A stretch of 64,000 nucleotides of DNA, taken from contig OY294069.1 in assembly GCA_958510875.1 (NCBI GenBank), forward strand, positions 162,377,111 to 162,441,110, in the 5' to 3' direction. This document shows, piece by piece, positions 23,401 through 34,575 of the stretch. The DNA is from Endomychus coccineus. Its lineage: Eukaryota > Arthropoda > Insecta > Coleoptera > Endomychidae. Position numbers and translations under genes: made by a program. Position 1 is the first letter of the stretch. The number at the start of each line of letters is the position of its first letter. The notes under the pieces were generated by a model that was not told the origin of the DNA, ran no database searches, and was given only the letters and a program-made list of their open reading frames with translations.

Positions 23401-26400
23401 CCAGCCTCCTCTCTCAAAAAGTTCACGAGCCGCCACTGATATTAAGATCCATTGTTCGTCAAATTTAATTCCAAATTAAATAGTAATAACAGAAGACAAA
23501 AAGTAAGATCACGAATCATAGGTAAAATGTTTTGATGTTCAATTGACAGTTGTAAAAAAAAATTGGTTATCGCTAAGTAGCAGTAACATTTACTGCATTT
23601 TTTGCTCGAGATAATGCCTAAATATTGGAAATAGACTCTAAAGTAACCGTAGCACCTGAATTAGGTCCAACATTTTCTCGTATCTTTGAAAAAACGTGTC
23701 CGAACCTACCCCACCTTGACCTATATTACGAAATGTACAAAAAATAGTAAAAGCTTCACGGACGGTAAGGTTTAATGATATCCAAACATTGTCATCGATC
23801 GGTAAATCTTAGAAACAATGCTTAGAAACTTCGTTCGGAGTGGTCACTGCTGTAGATTTTCATCATATATAATAAGAGCATCTCGCGCAGTTTGTTTTAT
23901 TCTATCTGTTAAGTCTATGCCCTCTCTTACTTCTAGCGGTAAGCGCAATAATAGTATTAACAATGTCAGTGACCGTATTATCAAATAATTTTGCTCCAAT
24001 TGCCGTGAAGAATTGATGCTCAATCATAACAATTCTCTTATTCCTGAAACATAAGTAAGTTGGAATGTGAGAAGCATTTGATTCGTTTGCGACGAAACAA
24101 TACATTCTGTTAAATGCGATTAGTGCAGCTCTTTTATAGTTTATTACATCTGAGCTTTATTACAATCCAGGGTCCTCAAGAACTCGGAATTAATGGAATT
24201 TACTTTTTCGAACTTTTCATATAATCTATCAAGGCGGCTACATACGTAACGATAAGTAGAATCCCCCCCCCCCCATTCACACCGCATATACATTAAGACG
24301 ATGACTACAGTTAAAGTGAAATCCCCCCCCCCCCACCTGTATTCACACAGAATAGAGATCTACGACGATGACTAGTTAACAGCAGCTCTTTCTGTATTCA
24401 ATAAGTCATCGGTAGATAAAGACGTTTTTTGTTTTGTGGTTGAAAAAAAACAAGGAAGCACGCTTGTGGTGCAAAAAGACAAAATATTAACACGTGAATT
24501 TGATAAACGAATTGAAATTCTGGTCGAAGTTTGGTATCTTCATTTATGGATGAATGAAGAAACCCATCTAAACCTGTAATTTTTAAATAACCTTTTATAA
24601 GCGAGTTCTCTCTCATTGTCATCATGGTAATCTTTAAATTCCATATGCCAGAAACAGAGCTTGATAAACGTCCAAGTAGTCGCGATATTCACTTCTGTTA
24701 TTTGCTCTTGTTAAGACATGTTGAAAATAGTAGTGGTAAATATTTGGACTTACGAGGTGAACTGAGCAATATGTGTCATCGTCAAGGTACACACGGTGCA
24801 ATCAATCTGCACAAAGTTAATCGATTGGAAAATTGAGCTAGCAACGTTAAACAGTGCACACCTAAATATCTACAACGAGTTACTTACTATCTACAGTATA
24901 CACTACACGTACGTTCAATATGTACAGATAAATCGCTACGATTTATCGTTACGTATGTATCAGCCTTTAGATGAATATGTTGTTCATGTTATTTTATTAT
25001 TATTCTAATAATAACAGTTCAGTTTAAATCTACATACCCAGAGGTAAGCATGCGGCATAACTAACGTAACCCTCTTCGGCATGTGGTGTTTGTACATATA
25101 ACCAACGTTCATTTTTGAAAACTGCATTCACTACCATTCCTAAAGGAAGATATATTTCAGCCTGATATCCTCCGATCTTGGTCTGGTATAACACGCTAGG
25201 AAAAGCTAGAACCACTGGTATGTTTGCCGGCTTCTCTATGGTAGCCTGAAATAAAGTACAAAAATCAACCATAATTTATAATTTGAAAGATTTATATTAG
25301 GGATGCGGTAACTTTCATTTTAGATGAGAAATGTTACAACTATACATGATTCAATATGCCTAACCCTTAGAACCACTCAAGCTCTAGTTATTTACATGTA
25401 TAACAGAGATTATATTTAAGTCATGACGCGAGGGAGTTATTATATTGGTACAACTGAACAGAGATTTGTAATTCGATCCAATCAGCATCTCGCAGGTATC
25501 AAAATGTGAAATTTGGAGATAATTATAACAGTGCCGTATGTTTGATAGCTGGATTTCGTAATCAATGTCCTCCTAGCCACCCAATAACCCAGTAATAAAC
25601 AGAGGATATATTCTACTAATTATACTTGGATAGTAGACTTCCGCGGACAGCTAATCTTGAAAAATCTTGTCTTCCGGATGGATTCCGCGTCACAATAGCT
25701 CGACTTGATGGCTTGAAAAATCTTGACAAGATTTTTCAAAAATTATACTCTAATTTTTGGCAAATCAGTTTTATTCTAGCTCCATAAAGTAAAATGAAGG
25801 TGGTACAATCGAATATAAAAGCGTGGTCTTAACATTCACATGCAGCTAGGCTCTTGCTTAGATAAAATGACAAAAAGAATTCCCATAATAGAAATGGCTA
25901 CTGTTTCTATAGTTCGTTAATTTTTTCTACAAACGCATTAAAATTTCCAGAGTAATATGTCATTCAGTTCTGTTTTGACACCCATCGAAAGCAAGCTACC
26001 ATGAAGATTTTTAGAAAGATGGAAAAAAGTGAATTTCGCGTCTTGATTAAACATTATTTCTTGCGTCAGAAATCGTCGATAAAATCTATGGTATGATATT
26101 GGACGATCGGCGAGTTAAAGTGCAAGAGATTGCTGAGGCTATGGGCATCTCAACCGTACACCCGGTACCTACGAAACATACCAGAGACCAAAGAACAGTG
26201 GAAACAGTGGACGTGTCGTGGCGAATCGAAGCCGAAAAAGACCGAAGTCATGGCGACAGTTTTTTTGGGATGCACACGGTATCGTCCATACCGATTGCCT
26301 GGAAAAGGGCAAAACGATCACCGGCGTGTATTATGCAGAGCTGTTGGATCGCCGATTTGAAGCGAAAGCTTCAACGCACCGGCGCTCAGGTCCGCAGTCA

Positions 26401-28982
26401 CAATGGAAAAATTGCATGAATTCCGCTACGAATTGGTTCGTCATCCACCATATTCTCCAGATTTAGCCCCCTGGGATTTTATCTATTTCCAAACTGGAAG
26501 AAATGGCGTGACGGAAAGAGATTTGGCTCCAACGATGCGGTCATCGCTGAAACAAACTCCTATTTTGAAGGATTGCCAAAATCGTATTATTTGGAAGGGA
26601 TCGAAAAATTAGAAGAACGTTGAACGAAGTGTATCGGGCTAGAAGGAGATTAAGTTTAGAAATAAAATAAGTTTTGACCAAATAAATCATTTCTTGTTTC
26701 GTTTTTCAGGAACTTTTCACTTTGTCCTCGTACAATGTGATATTCTTCAGTAACATCCTTAATATGAAATTTAAGAATAAATGAAAAATTTGTAATTAGT
26801 GTATTTCATAGCAGATACTAATCCAAGGTTATAATATTTCACTCAATTAATAACTCGGTATTCAAGAATCGATTGAAGTTCAAATTGAAGTGCAATTATT
26901 GATGTTGTAAATATTTTCCAGAATTTTAATGCTTCAGAAATATCGCCAATTTGACAGGTTTAACTAGCGAAAGCAGACGAAATTATGGTTAGATAAATGG
27001 GTATATTACATTCCTCTATATAATTATTTCATAGAGGGAGTGGGAGGATATTTAAAGATATATCACGTTATGGACACAAACAGCTGGATAGCCACGAGAT
27101 TTCTCTTGTCTACCCCATGACCTCCCATGCCAGGTGGTTTAATTGCCCATCTTGACAGATTAAATACCACGTTCTGGCAGAGGTTGTGAGCTATGGATTC
27201 TTAAGTAGAGATCATCGATCGGTCCCGACTTGTGAATTATAGCCCACGGTACGTATAGACACCGTGATCTTTAGTGGTCAGATATTATTGTTATTTAATT
27301 TGCTTGCCGTGATTTTTCTGAATCTTGTTTATTTTGTTCCTCTAGTAGTTGGTCTAAAGGAATTCAGATTACTTTTGCTTCATAAGCGCAAATATGTTTC
27401 TTAATTTAAATTATAACTTTCTTTACGAAATGAGTTTCCAATAACACAGTATTATCATTCCCGCAAATTCTGGTAAAACATTTAACTGGTAAGTGAACAT
27501 TAGAACGGAATATTTTCATCATTCTTTTATAAATAGTTTCCAATCAGGAAAATTATGTATTCAAAACATTTAGTGTATAATTGGAAAACATGCTGGACTA
27601 GACATCCTGTTCCCCTATTGGTGTTAGCTGTTTCTTAGGGAGCAGAAACAGTCTACTCTCATGATGGCCTCTTGGTAGCTGAAAGAAGACCCTCAGCACG
27701 GTAACAGTATTTTTAGTGGACAAGGGTCATTGTCACATAATGTCGCTGACAGATTCACTTACATAGATATTCCTGTCATTTCAAATAAACTTCCACATGT
27801 CATAGAGTATAATTTAACATCTTTCTATGCCTTTAGTGGTTTGAAATTTAGGGATTGACATGTAGGCGGCGGAGCCGCCGCTTCCTTCTACGGGTATAAG
27901 ATGAAAGGAGAGAAGCTAGTATATTATATAAAAGGCAAATGCACACTCATCACGGAATCTCAGAAACTATAGAGCCGATCGACTTGAAATTTAGCATGTA
28001 GGTTCCTCATACGATGTAGGCACTGGCCAAGAGCGGTTAAAAGGGGGTAAAAGCATAGATTGATGGATCATTATAACAGTTCAGACGATCTATGACAGAC
28101 CATAAATTAATAACCCATAACACGACAGTTAATATATACGAGACAGAGACATATAGCTGATACATTGACAGTTACATAATGTCTGCGACAAAGTACCCTA
28201 TAGCATAGGGTATATATTATATTATAGTATACTTTGACTATGGACATTCCTATCCAAACAAATAAACTTTCACATGATATCGAGTTTGAAGAAATCGCGG
28301 CGGCGGAAGCGACGCCTTAACCTTTTCTACGGGTATCAGCACTATCAGCTCACTGAGACTGACGTATCACGTATTATCCTGAACTATAAAGTCAACAGAT
28401 TTGAAATTCGGTAGGTAGGTTCCTTTAAGACGTAAAGGAAGGATTTCTCTAAATTCAAGGCATTGAAAATCCTAAATATGGGAAATATCTTCTGCAGACA
28501 TCAAAATCTGAACTCACCTTTGCCAAAAAACTGTCAATGTCTTGTATCTCATATCCAAACTGTTGTATATCATTATTCATTAAATTTTCACTGCGTATTC
28601 TACCATTTTTCCGCCTATGTCTGTGTTTTTCCCGCGTCCTATCGGGGATTAAATTACGTTCCGACTTAGTTCTGTGAGGTATATTTTGCGTCTTCAGAAT
28701 TCTACATTTCGCGTCGTTCAAGTTCGTATTTTTCACATTATTTACATTGTTACTTTGGTTTGATTTATTTAAATTGTTCAAGGTATGAATATTGCACGAT
28801 TTCAAATTGTTGGTCTTGTTCTTCTCCTGGTGCGTTACGTTTTTTCGTCTCGTTTTGTACTGAAATTTGATCGGCTGCTCCGGATTAGGATTGTGAGTAG
28901 TTTGCGGTCTTCCAAGGATCCAGAGTAATGTTAACTTGCTCTTGTTGAATCTGCCTCCCGAATGGGAAGGCTTCTGACCCAT
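20412..28982 (-). CDS. Two-SH3-domain protein with N-myristoylation-type start, three exons, 364 aa
   Basis: On the minus strand the exons are 28982-28518, 25245-25038 and 20833-20412. The GT-AG joints are in phases 0 and 1, and the frame closes at TAG 20412. Exon 1 encodes MGQKPSHSGG, fitting the MGxxxS myristoylation rule, then a long Asn/Lys-rich, probably disordered region and a basic RTREKHRHRRKNGR tract. Exon 2 is an SH3-like module (LPLGMVVNAVFKNERWLYVQ, then EEGYVSYAACLPLG). Exon 3 has an acidic linker (PPPDEDKNGPC), an Arg/Ser-rich stretch and a C-terminal SH3: ISVKKGEVVFLLN, DWFWVRNKEGFEGFIPA. This suggests a membrane-tethered adaptor that binds proline-rich partners. I do not recognise an established family. 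The introns of 4.2 and 3.3 kb are full of TE insertions. Confidence 0.75.
20957..21157. mobile_element. 201-bp MITE with CATAGAGATC ends
   Basis: The inverted repeats are about 24 bp, starting CATAGAGATCAAGAATAGAG, with an exact mirror at 21134-21157. The same ends recur at 60600-60820 and 60866-60924, and as remnants near 3014 and 19811. It lies in SH3-gene intron 2, just upstream of exon 3 in transcript order? No: it is in the intron segment bordering exon 3 on the genomic right. Confidence 0.7.
21656..23438 (+). mobile_element. hAT transposon, 1783 bp, with perfect 8-bp target duplication
   Basis: The ends are CAGTGGCGGCTCCTCG and its mirror CGAGCCGCCACTG, flanked by ATATTAAG at 21648-21655 and 23439-23446. 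The left end is followed by repeated GGAGGCT units (AAGGAGGCTAAGGAGGCTTA), probably subterminal binding motifs. It encodes a broken ZMYM1/DUF4371-like transposase. It lies in an intron of the SH3 gene, in antisense orientation to that gene. Confidence 0.88.
22430..23345 (+). pseudogene. hAT transposase remnant (ZMYM1/DUF4371-like)
   Basis: 22430-22826 gives FSTDQVSLNAAVGLKSYLEN then FLDTFKLIFEQTDLIFQILQ, part of the insertion domain of this hAT group. 23076-23330 gives the dimerisation segment TIPVTSASVERSFTTLKRIK, then NTMGQNRLYNVSLISIEKDL, a strong match to the C-terminal hAT motif. The N-terminal zinc finger and catalytic core are missing, and frames are broken near 22826 and 23075. Not functional. 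Confidence 0.8.
23447..24120 (-). pseudogene. Decayed coding tract of unknown family, split by the hAT insertion
   Basis: Minus-strand frames read coherently: NASHIPTYLCFRNKRIVMIE, then FTAIGAKLFDNTVTDIVNTI, then in another frame REGIDLTDRIKQT and NVWISLNLTVREAFTIF. When the hAT element is removed, the tract continues at 21655-21490 as LMNLIDDDNLHSLNLNVVGG and LAESLPGIVDETKGSH. Several frameshifts and stops exist. I do not recognise the family. It predates the hAT element and lies inside the SH3-gene intron on the sense strand of that gene, but the frame decay argues against a real exon. Confidence 0.3.
24264..24370. repeat. Tandem pair of poly-C tracts with duplicated flanks
   Basis: Two runs of about 11-12 C are each preceded by GAAATC or GAATC and followed by similar ATTCACAC blocks and GACGATGACTA strings. 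This appears to be a partial tandem duplication of about 62 bp. Confidence 0.5.
25713..25739. repeat. Near-perfect hairpin in SH3-gene intron 1
   Basis: TTGAAAAATCTT and its exact reverse complement are separated by GAC. A related TTGAAAAATCTTG lies 50-60 bp to the left, near 25657. Confidence 0.55.
26001..26730 (+). mobile_element. Decayed, internally deleted mariner
   Basis: The coding start at 26019 reads MEKSEFRVLIKHYFLRQKSS, a typical mariner N-terminus. After a large deletion the frames continue PETKEQWKQWTCRGESKPKK, VMATVF, GIVHTDCLEKGKTITGVYYA, LLDRRFEAK, then KLHEFRYELVRHPPYSPDLA and a tail SLKQTPILKDCQNRIIWKG. The 3' inverted repeat CTTTTCACTTTGTCCTCG ends at 26730, followed by TA. 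The matching 5' repeat was not found, so the left border is uncertain. It lies in SH3-gene intron 1, antisense to that gene. Confidence 0.75.
26740..27900. other. Intron DNA of the SH3 gene with no recognised feature
   Basis: AT-rich, no coding motif. Nothing could be assigned. Confidence 0.35.
27860..28460. repeat. Two diverged copies of a dispersed non-coding repeat
   Basis: 27860-28050 and 28290-28450 share a GGCGGCGGAGCC / GCGGCGGCGGAAG block, then TTCTACGGGTAT, then a GACTTGAAATTTAGCATGTA / GATTTGAAATTCGGTAGGTA block followed by GGTTCC. This layout is common in insect genomes around short non-autonomous elements; the class is uncertain. Confidence 0.45.
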
Positions 28983-29300
28983 ATCATTGAGGAACTTTAT
29001 TTATAGTCGGTCATGATGGCTCACACTGTATCTTCATGTTCTTCATATTTTACCTGGAAACTAAAGAATAAAATCATTCTTAGAAATGCATTTCTCAAAT
29101 ACATCATTTTTAGAATTTGAATGAAGCTGTCCGTTACTTTGTGATATTTCATTTTTACAGATAAAAACAAAAAATTGTACTTTGTTAAATATCACTTTAT
29201 TTCAAAGAAAGATGATCGCAATTTCAAACTTTACAGTTCATCATCAAAGTCCAATAACTCCGTTGCTATTGGAGATATTGCCAAGCGGTTTTATTATGAA
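28983..29300. other. Upstream region of the SH3 gene
   Basis: This holds the presumed 5' UTR and promoter of the minus-strand SH3 gene. A possible minus-strand splice acceptor (TTATTCTTTAG) occurs near 29062, compatible with a 5' UTR exon join. No TATA box stands out. Confidence 0.3.
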
Positions 29301-29305
29301 ATGTA

Positions 29306-31632
29306 CAGGTGTCCTCGAACTGCGTGGCCAAAATGAAACCAAAGATTCTTTGATTTGAAAATAATTTGATGAGCCTTTTTACTTTTGCCTCAAGTGTCTT
29401 GTTTAGCCGGTAGAGGGCTTCAAAGTTGCAAAAATACTTTTGTTTTTTCGGTATAACTTGAGAACGTGATGAAGGACTTTCACAATATTTGGCAGATGAG
29501 TTATTGTCAATAATAGTCGTTTTTGAGAGTGAAGCACAGAGCCTTAGAGACCATAGAAATGGCTTAAACTTGAGGATGTAACGGGAAAAGTGTCCAGAAC
29601 TTTTTTGTGGTCAATGTAATTCACTCGATATTTCTTATGTGGATAGCTTATCTAATTTGAAAACTTTTTTTACTCTTAGAAAATTTTGATAAAATCAACG
29701 GATTAGCTTGAAAAAATTAATTTTCGAGTCTCTGCAATTTTGGCTAACTAATTTTACTTGATTAAAATACCTTAGTTGCCTTTGCTTTTCTAATGTCATT
29801 TTGGCATTTGGAGAATTTATTCTCAAAACTGTCAGTTTTTACTTTGCTTCCCGTTAAAAATTTCATAAAATTATGACTAAAAATTTCACTAACACTGAAA
29901 CGTTTAATATCTCGATAAAACAAGAATAATAAAAACAATAGAAATGGGGAAACGATGTGATTATTTAGGAAAAACAAATGCTAAATTAAAAGAAACAACA
30001 AAACTTTTTGGGAAATCGCTAAGGCATCAATTGTTCGAAATGTTGCCCATTTTCCTGAATATACAAATTAATTCGTTTCAAGAAATTGAATTGAACACTG
30101 GCTAGTACTTCAGGATCATTCTTCAATAAATCCGCTTCATGATTAATTCGTTGCAACAATTCCTCCCGTGTGTTTACTGGAGCTGCATAAACTTTTGACT
30201 TCAAAGCGCCCCATAGAAAGAAGTCGCAGGGCGTCAAATCAGGGGAGCGGGCCGGCCAGTTCACTGGTGCATCGTGTCCTCTACCTATCCAGCGATCTGG
30301 ATATTCCGCATTCAAATGTCGCCTCACAGCTAATGTGAAATGAGGAGGTGCACCATCATGGATAAACCAGGCCACGACGAATGTGTAATGGCGAGTCTTC
30401 CAACAGTTCAAGTAGCCTTTGTTCCCAAAAGTTCAAGTAGTTCTCCCCGTTCAATCGTTCGGGTATAACGGTAGGGCCAAAAATAAAGTTATCCACAATT
30501 CCAACCCAAACATTGATTTTAGTTTGATTCTGAAAATATGTAACTTCCGTTTCATGAGGATTTTCATCAGCATAGAAATGTTCATTATGGAGGTTAAGAA
30601 GACCACATCTCGTGAAAGTATCTTCGTCCGTGAACAGAATTCTTCTACAAAAATTGGGGTTTGCGTTTTGTCTTTGGACAATAAACCGACAGAAATCTAG
30701 CCGATGACCTGGATCCATGGGCAATAAGTCTTGAACTGTTTTAATATGATAGGGATACAACAGTTCTTCTTTCAGTACATTATGAACTAATGATTTTGAG
30801 GCTCCAATACGAAGTCCCAAACGTAGTGTGCTTATCCCAGGTTCAGTTTCAACCGCTTCCAGTATCGCTTCTTCGAGCTCTATCGTCCTTCTTGTCCGTC
30901 TGCGTCCAGTTTCTCTGCGATTTGCTTCAAATTTGCCAGTTTCGCGAAGGTTTGCCGATTTGGAATTCTGCGATGCGGATATCTTTCCCTTCTCCGGCCA
31001 TTGCAACGACAAAGTCCATAAATCAATAACATATCAACCATTTCAGTGTTAGTGAAATTTTGAGCCATAATCTTATAACATTTTTACGGAAAGCAAAGTG
31101 AAAACTGACAGTTTTGAGAATAAATTCTTCAAATGGCAAAATGACATTAGGAAAGCAAAGGCAACTAAGGTATTTTAATCAAGTAAAATTAGTAAGCCAA
31201 AATTGCAGAGACTCGAAAATTAATTTTTTCAAGCTAATCCGTTGATTTCATCAAAATTTTCTAAGAGTAAGAAAAGTTTTCAAATTAGATAAGCTATCTA
31301 GATAAATATCGAGTGAATTACATTGATCACAAGAAAGTTCTGGACACTTTTCCCGTTACATCCTCAAGTTTGAGCCATTTCTATGGTCTCTAAGGCTCTG
31401 TTCTCCACTCTCAAAAATGGCCATTATTGACAGTAACTCACCTGCTAAATATTGTAAATGTTCTTCATCACGTTCTCAAGTTATACCGAAAAAACAAAAT
31501 AATTTTTGCAATTTTGAAGCCCTCTACCGGGTAAACGAGAAACTTGAGGCAAAAGTAAAAAGGCTCATCAACTTTTTTTCGAATCAAAGAATCTTCGGCT
31601 TTATTTTTGCCACGCAGTTCGAGGACATCCTG
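29306..31632 (-). mobile_element. Mariner-superfamily element with terminal inverted repeats of about 540 bp, 2327 bp
   Basis: The left arm, about 29306-29850, and right arm, about 31090-31632, are inverted copies with few differences. Both begin CAGG.TGTCCTCGAACTGCGTGG-like and contain the AAGTTCTGGACACTTTTCCC-type and TTGAGAATAAATTCT-type blocks. TA flanks both ends (29304-29305 and 31633-31634). One broken transposase fills the space between. Arms this long are far beyond the roughly 30 bp of classical mariners. Confidence 0.85.
30022..31068 (-). pseudogene. Transposase of the long-TIR mariner-superfamily element, frameshifted
   Basis: It starts MAQNFTNTEMVDMLLIYGLC, shifts frame near 30960, and continues with a helix-turn-helix region (EPGISTLRLGLRIGASKSLV, then HNVLKEELLYPYH). 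The catalytic part has ILFTDEDTFTRCG (first D), then after another shift near 30375 FIHDGAPPHFTLAV (second D) and WPARSPDLTPCDFFLWGALK (third D). The last two aspartates are 43 residues apart, longer than the 34 of true mariner. It ends QHFEQLMP. A transposase of about 350 residues was intended; two frameshifts inactivate it. Confidence 0.8.
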
Positions 31633-31639
31633 TATATTC

Positions 31640-32960
31640 ATATACTTAAAACATTAATGTGTTTCAATTTCGATTATTCGTGTTACTGTTCGTTTCGGCA
31701 AAGTGGGCATTTTTAATTGAAATTGGTGCGATAAGGAATGCATTATTACCTACGTGAATTATTTCTAATTGAAACAAACGTTCCTAGATGTAGACGTAAC
31801 AAAACAATAAGTTATCAGTGCAAGAAATTGATTTATTTGTATCTTAATTAGTTTGTATCTGTGGGAAAAACAAGACTAGTTTTAAAAAAGCATCGAGACA
31901 CGAGGTTTATTAATTTATTTACATTCCTCACATATCTGTATTTAAGTTAACTTTGCTCGTACAGAGATGTTTTACGATTCGATAATTATGGGGTAATCTA
32001 GATTTTCTCAATATAATGAGGATGTAATCGTTACAAAAACAAGGATCATATCTGTAAAATAAAGTTCATGCTTGTTTGTGCTCGTTTAATAACAGTTACA
32101 TAGCGCCTCTTACATCTAATAAATAATTTTCTAGCAATAAGTGCCGAATATGATTATTATGTGAAAGCACATTCATGTACGTCAGATGCATGTCATAATA
32201 GCTAATGTATCTTTTATACTGTTTGAATTTGAATAGCGCAAATACTGTTGTTAGTTAGATAAATACGTTTTTGGTCCATTCTGTGTTTAATTCTCAATTA
32301 GATGATATGTAATTAACTATGGAGTGAATGTATATAATACATCTGGAAACTGTTTTAAGGTTTTAAATAAAGCACTGGTCAGCTATATTCAGATTATGAA
32401 ATTTTAATTGAAACTAGTCAAGAATTCAATAGTAATAGATGGTAATGAATAGATAATATTAACGGTTATTCGAAGGTATTTAATGGAAACAGTTAATTGA
32501 AAAGAAAAAGCAAACATGCAGAAACATTAATACTTATTTCTTATCACACCAGAATGCTATGAAACCATAATGGATCTCGTTGATAGTTCATATAGGCGTG
32601 CATAACAAGGTGCTTTAATAATGTTGACTGGATATAGGTGACCATATTCTTTGCAAAATAACAAACGAAAAGCTCTTATAAAGCATGACTCCAAAGTTGC
32701 TTGTTGAAAAGTTAAATCAAAATGAGATGAAGTTAGTTAAAAAGTAACATTCATTTTAAACATGATAAAAAAGAGAACAGAACGAATAACGCAAAGATGT
32801 TCAAAATGTTCACTGTCTTCATTAATACAAATTTCGAAAAAAACGTTATATTAATTTAGACAACCAATTCATTTGAACAATTTTCCTAAATAAGTGCCGC
32901 ACTATCTTCGTCGAAGATTTTAATTAACTATAAAACAACTTATAAAGCTATGTAAATTAA
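31640..32960. other. AT-rich DNA, no gene seen
   Basis: No motif, long frame or inverted repeat was recognised in this stretch. Confidence 0.4.
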
Positions 32961-33007
32961 ACCACTAATAAATAAACAATAATAAAGATTCTTGACAAAG
33001 TATGAAT

Positions 33008-34136
33008 TATATATAAAAATTTTTGGGAAATAGGTCACAATAACACTCTGTTTTAAAAAATTTTTTGTCTTTACGTACGTTTCGGTCTCACGACCATCAT
33101 CAGAAGACTCACTATGTAAAAATAAAAAAAGGGGTTTATTAAAACTAATTCTATCACAAGCGTCCAAATCGCACAAATTTAATTTCAATCAAAAGAGCCC
33201 ACGCCGTCGAAACGAACCGAGCCACGAATAATCGAAATTGTATCGTCAATATTAAAGTATAAAAATTCTTTTGTAGTAAGAATCCGCTATTCAGTAATAT
33301 TCTCAAAATGTATAAGTTCATGTTGGTATTCTCACATCAACTGAAGACGAAGTTATTTGTCGAGTACCTACCCTCGACCCAGATGTGTAATTTATGAGAT
33401 ACTTAGAAGGTTCAGACCTGTACTGGAATATTACTACAACGCATTCTTCTTAAAAACATTTTCAACAATTATAAAGACGTATGTAGGAATTTGCAAGAGA
33501 TTATTTAATCAAATTAGTATAAATATGACTTAGATTTTGTGTATCAGCCCTATGGTTTACAGACTTGGAATCCCGTTTTATGTGAATCATCTCCAGGATA
33601 GATCTTTTATAATAATTGGTTTCCTTAGTTAAGATATTAACATTTTTGTAATCAAATTGATGGTTATAATCAAAGCAGTGCTTAGCAAGGGCGGTGGAAT
33701 TTTCTAAGTTATTATTTCTTGTGCTATATTTATGGCCATACATTCTTTTTTGTAAATATTGTTTAGAGATCCCAGTATAGGTTCCATCACAATCTAAACA
33801 ATTCAATTTATATACTGTGTGGGTTTGTTTATCTTTAGGTATTACAGGTTTTAGATTTGAGAAATATTCCCCAACACAGTTAGTAGGTTTATGCGCAACA
33901 TTTATATCATACTTTTTCAAACACTTCTTGATTTTCTCTGAGGTCTCCGGAATGTATGGTAAAGTTATAAAATTGTCTGTAATACCTTTTATGTTATTCT
34001 TATATGACGATACATTATAGATTTTGTTTATTCTCTTTTTAATGATAGGATTGAAAAAGGTTTTTGGGTAGACATTCATTTCTAGTGTATTACGAACAAT
34101 ATTTAAATTTTTGGGGCGGTCATCTGCGTGGGACAA
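33008..34136 (-). mobile_element. Penelope-like retroelement, 5'-truncated copy
   Basis: The ORF at 33501-34136 (minus) reads YKNNIKGITDNFITLPYIPE, the RT-endonuclease linker, then the GIY-YIG-type nuclease: HTVYKLNCLDCDGTYTGIS, then LQKRMYGHK, STALAKHCFDYNHQFDYKNV and a tail with SILEMIHI. Penelope-like elements pair a telomerase-like RT with this nuclease. The RT is missing. The 3' UTR towards 33008 contains GAGACCGAAACGTACGTAAA, a typical layout for the 3' region of these elements. A shorter diverged copy is at 38120-38745. Confidence 0.75.
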
Positions 34137-34193
34137 TTTTATCGCGCGGTCCGTAAGGCTGTTTATGACACGCAGATGACCGCCCCAACAATT
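34109..34193. repeat. 19-bp exact inverted repeat at the 5' edge of the Penelope-like copy
   Basis: TTGGGGCGGTCATCTGCGTG at about 34111 is mirrored by CACGCAGATGACCGCCCCAA at about 34170, with roughly 40 bp between. The first arm is coding (SHADDRPK), the second a non-coding inverted copy. Confidence 0.7.
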
Positions 34194-34309
34194 TGATGTC
34201 AGCTATTCTTTGTAAATATAAGACTCCAATATCTAAATACGTAAAGGCTTCTTTCTGGCAGATACCTAGAGGATCTCAGATCATAAAGAATATGATATAA
34301 GTTAGTTCA

Positions 34310-34462
34310 TACTTTCTTTTAAGTCATACTCTTTATTTTATTTTTGTTAAAGGTTAAGTATGAGTAGCAAAAGCTAAACTCCTTTCTCTTTTTTTACATC
34401 GTATTTTCTTTTTACTTTGTACAAAATAAAGGCAATTTATTATTATTATTATCATTATATAC
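34310..34462 (+). repeat. LINE-like 3' end with an (ATT)n tail
   Basis: ACAAAATAAAGGCAATTTAT is followed by about six ATT units, the usual look of a CR1/R1-type LINE 3' UTR with simple-repeat tail. No coding part is attached. Confidence 0.4.
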
Positions 34463-34575
34463 AAAATGTGACAAGAAAGCAGGAGCAGGTCATCCCGCTA
34501 ACTGCGTATTTTTTACTGTAAAATATGGCGATTTAGCCTGACTTAACTTTATACCAAAATGCGCTCCTCAAAAGA

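Noticed and set aside
20412..28982. Assignment of the SH3 gene to Dlish/vamana
   Set aside because: That protein has three SH3 domains and a different C-terminus as far as I recall; the architecture here has two modules and an Asn-rich N-terminus.
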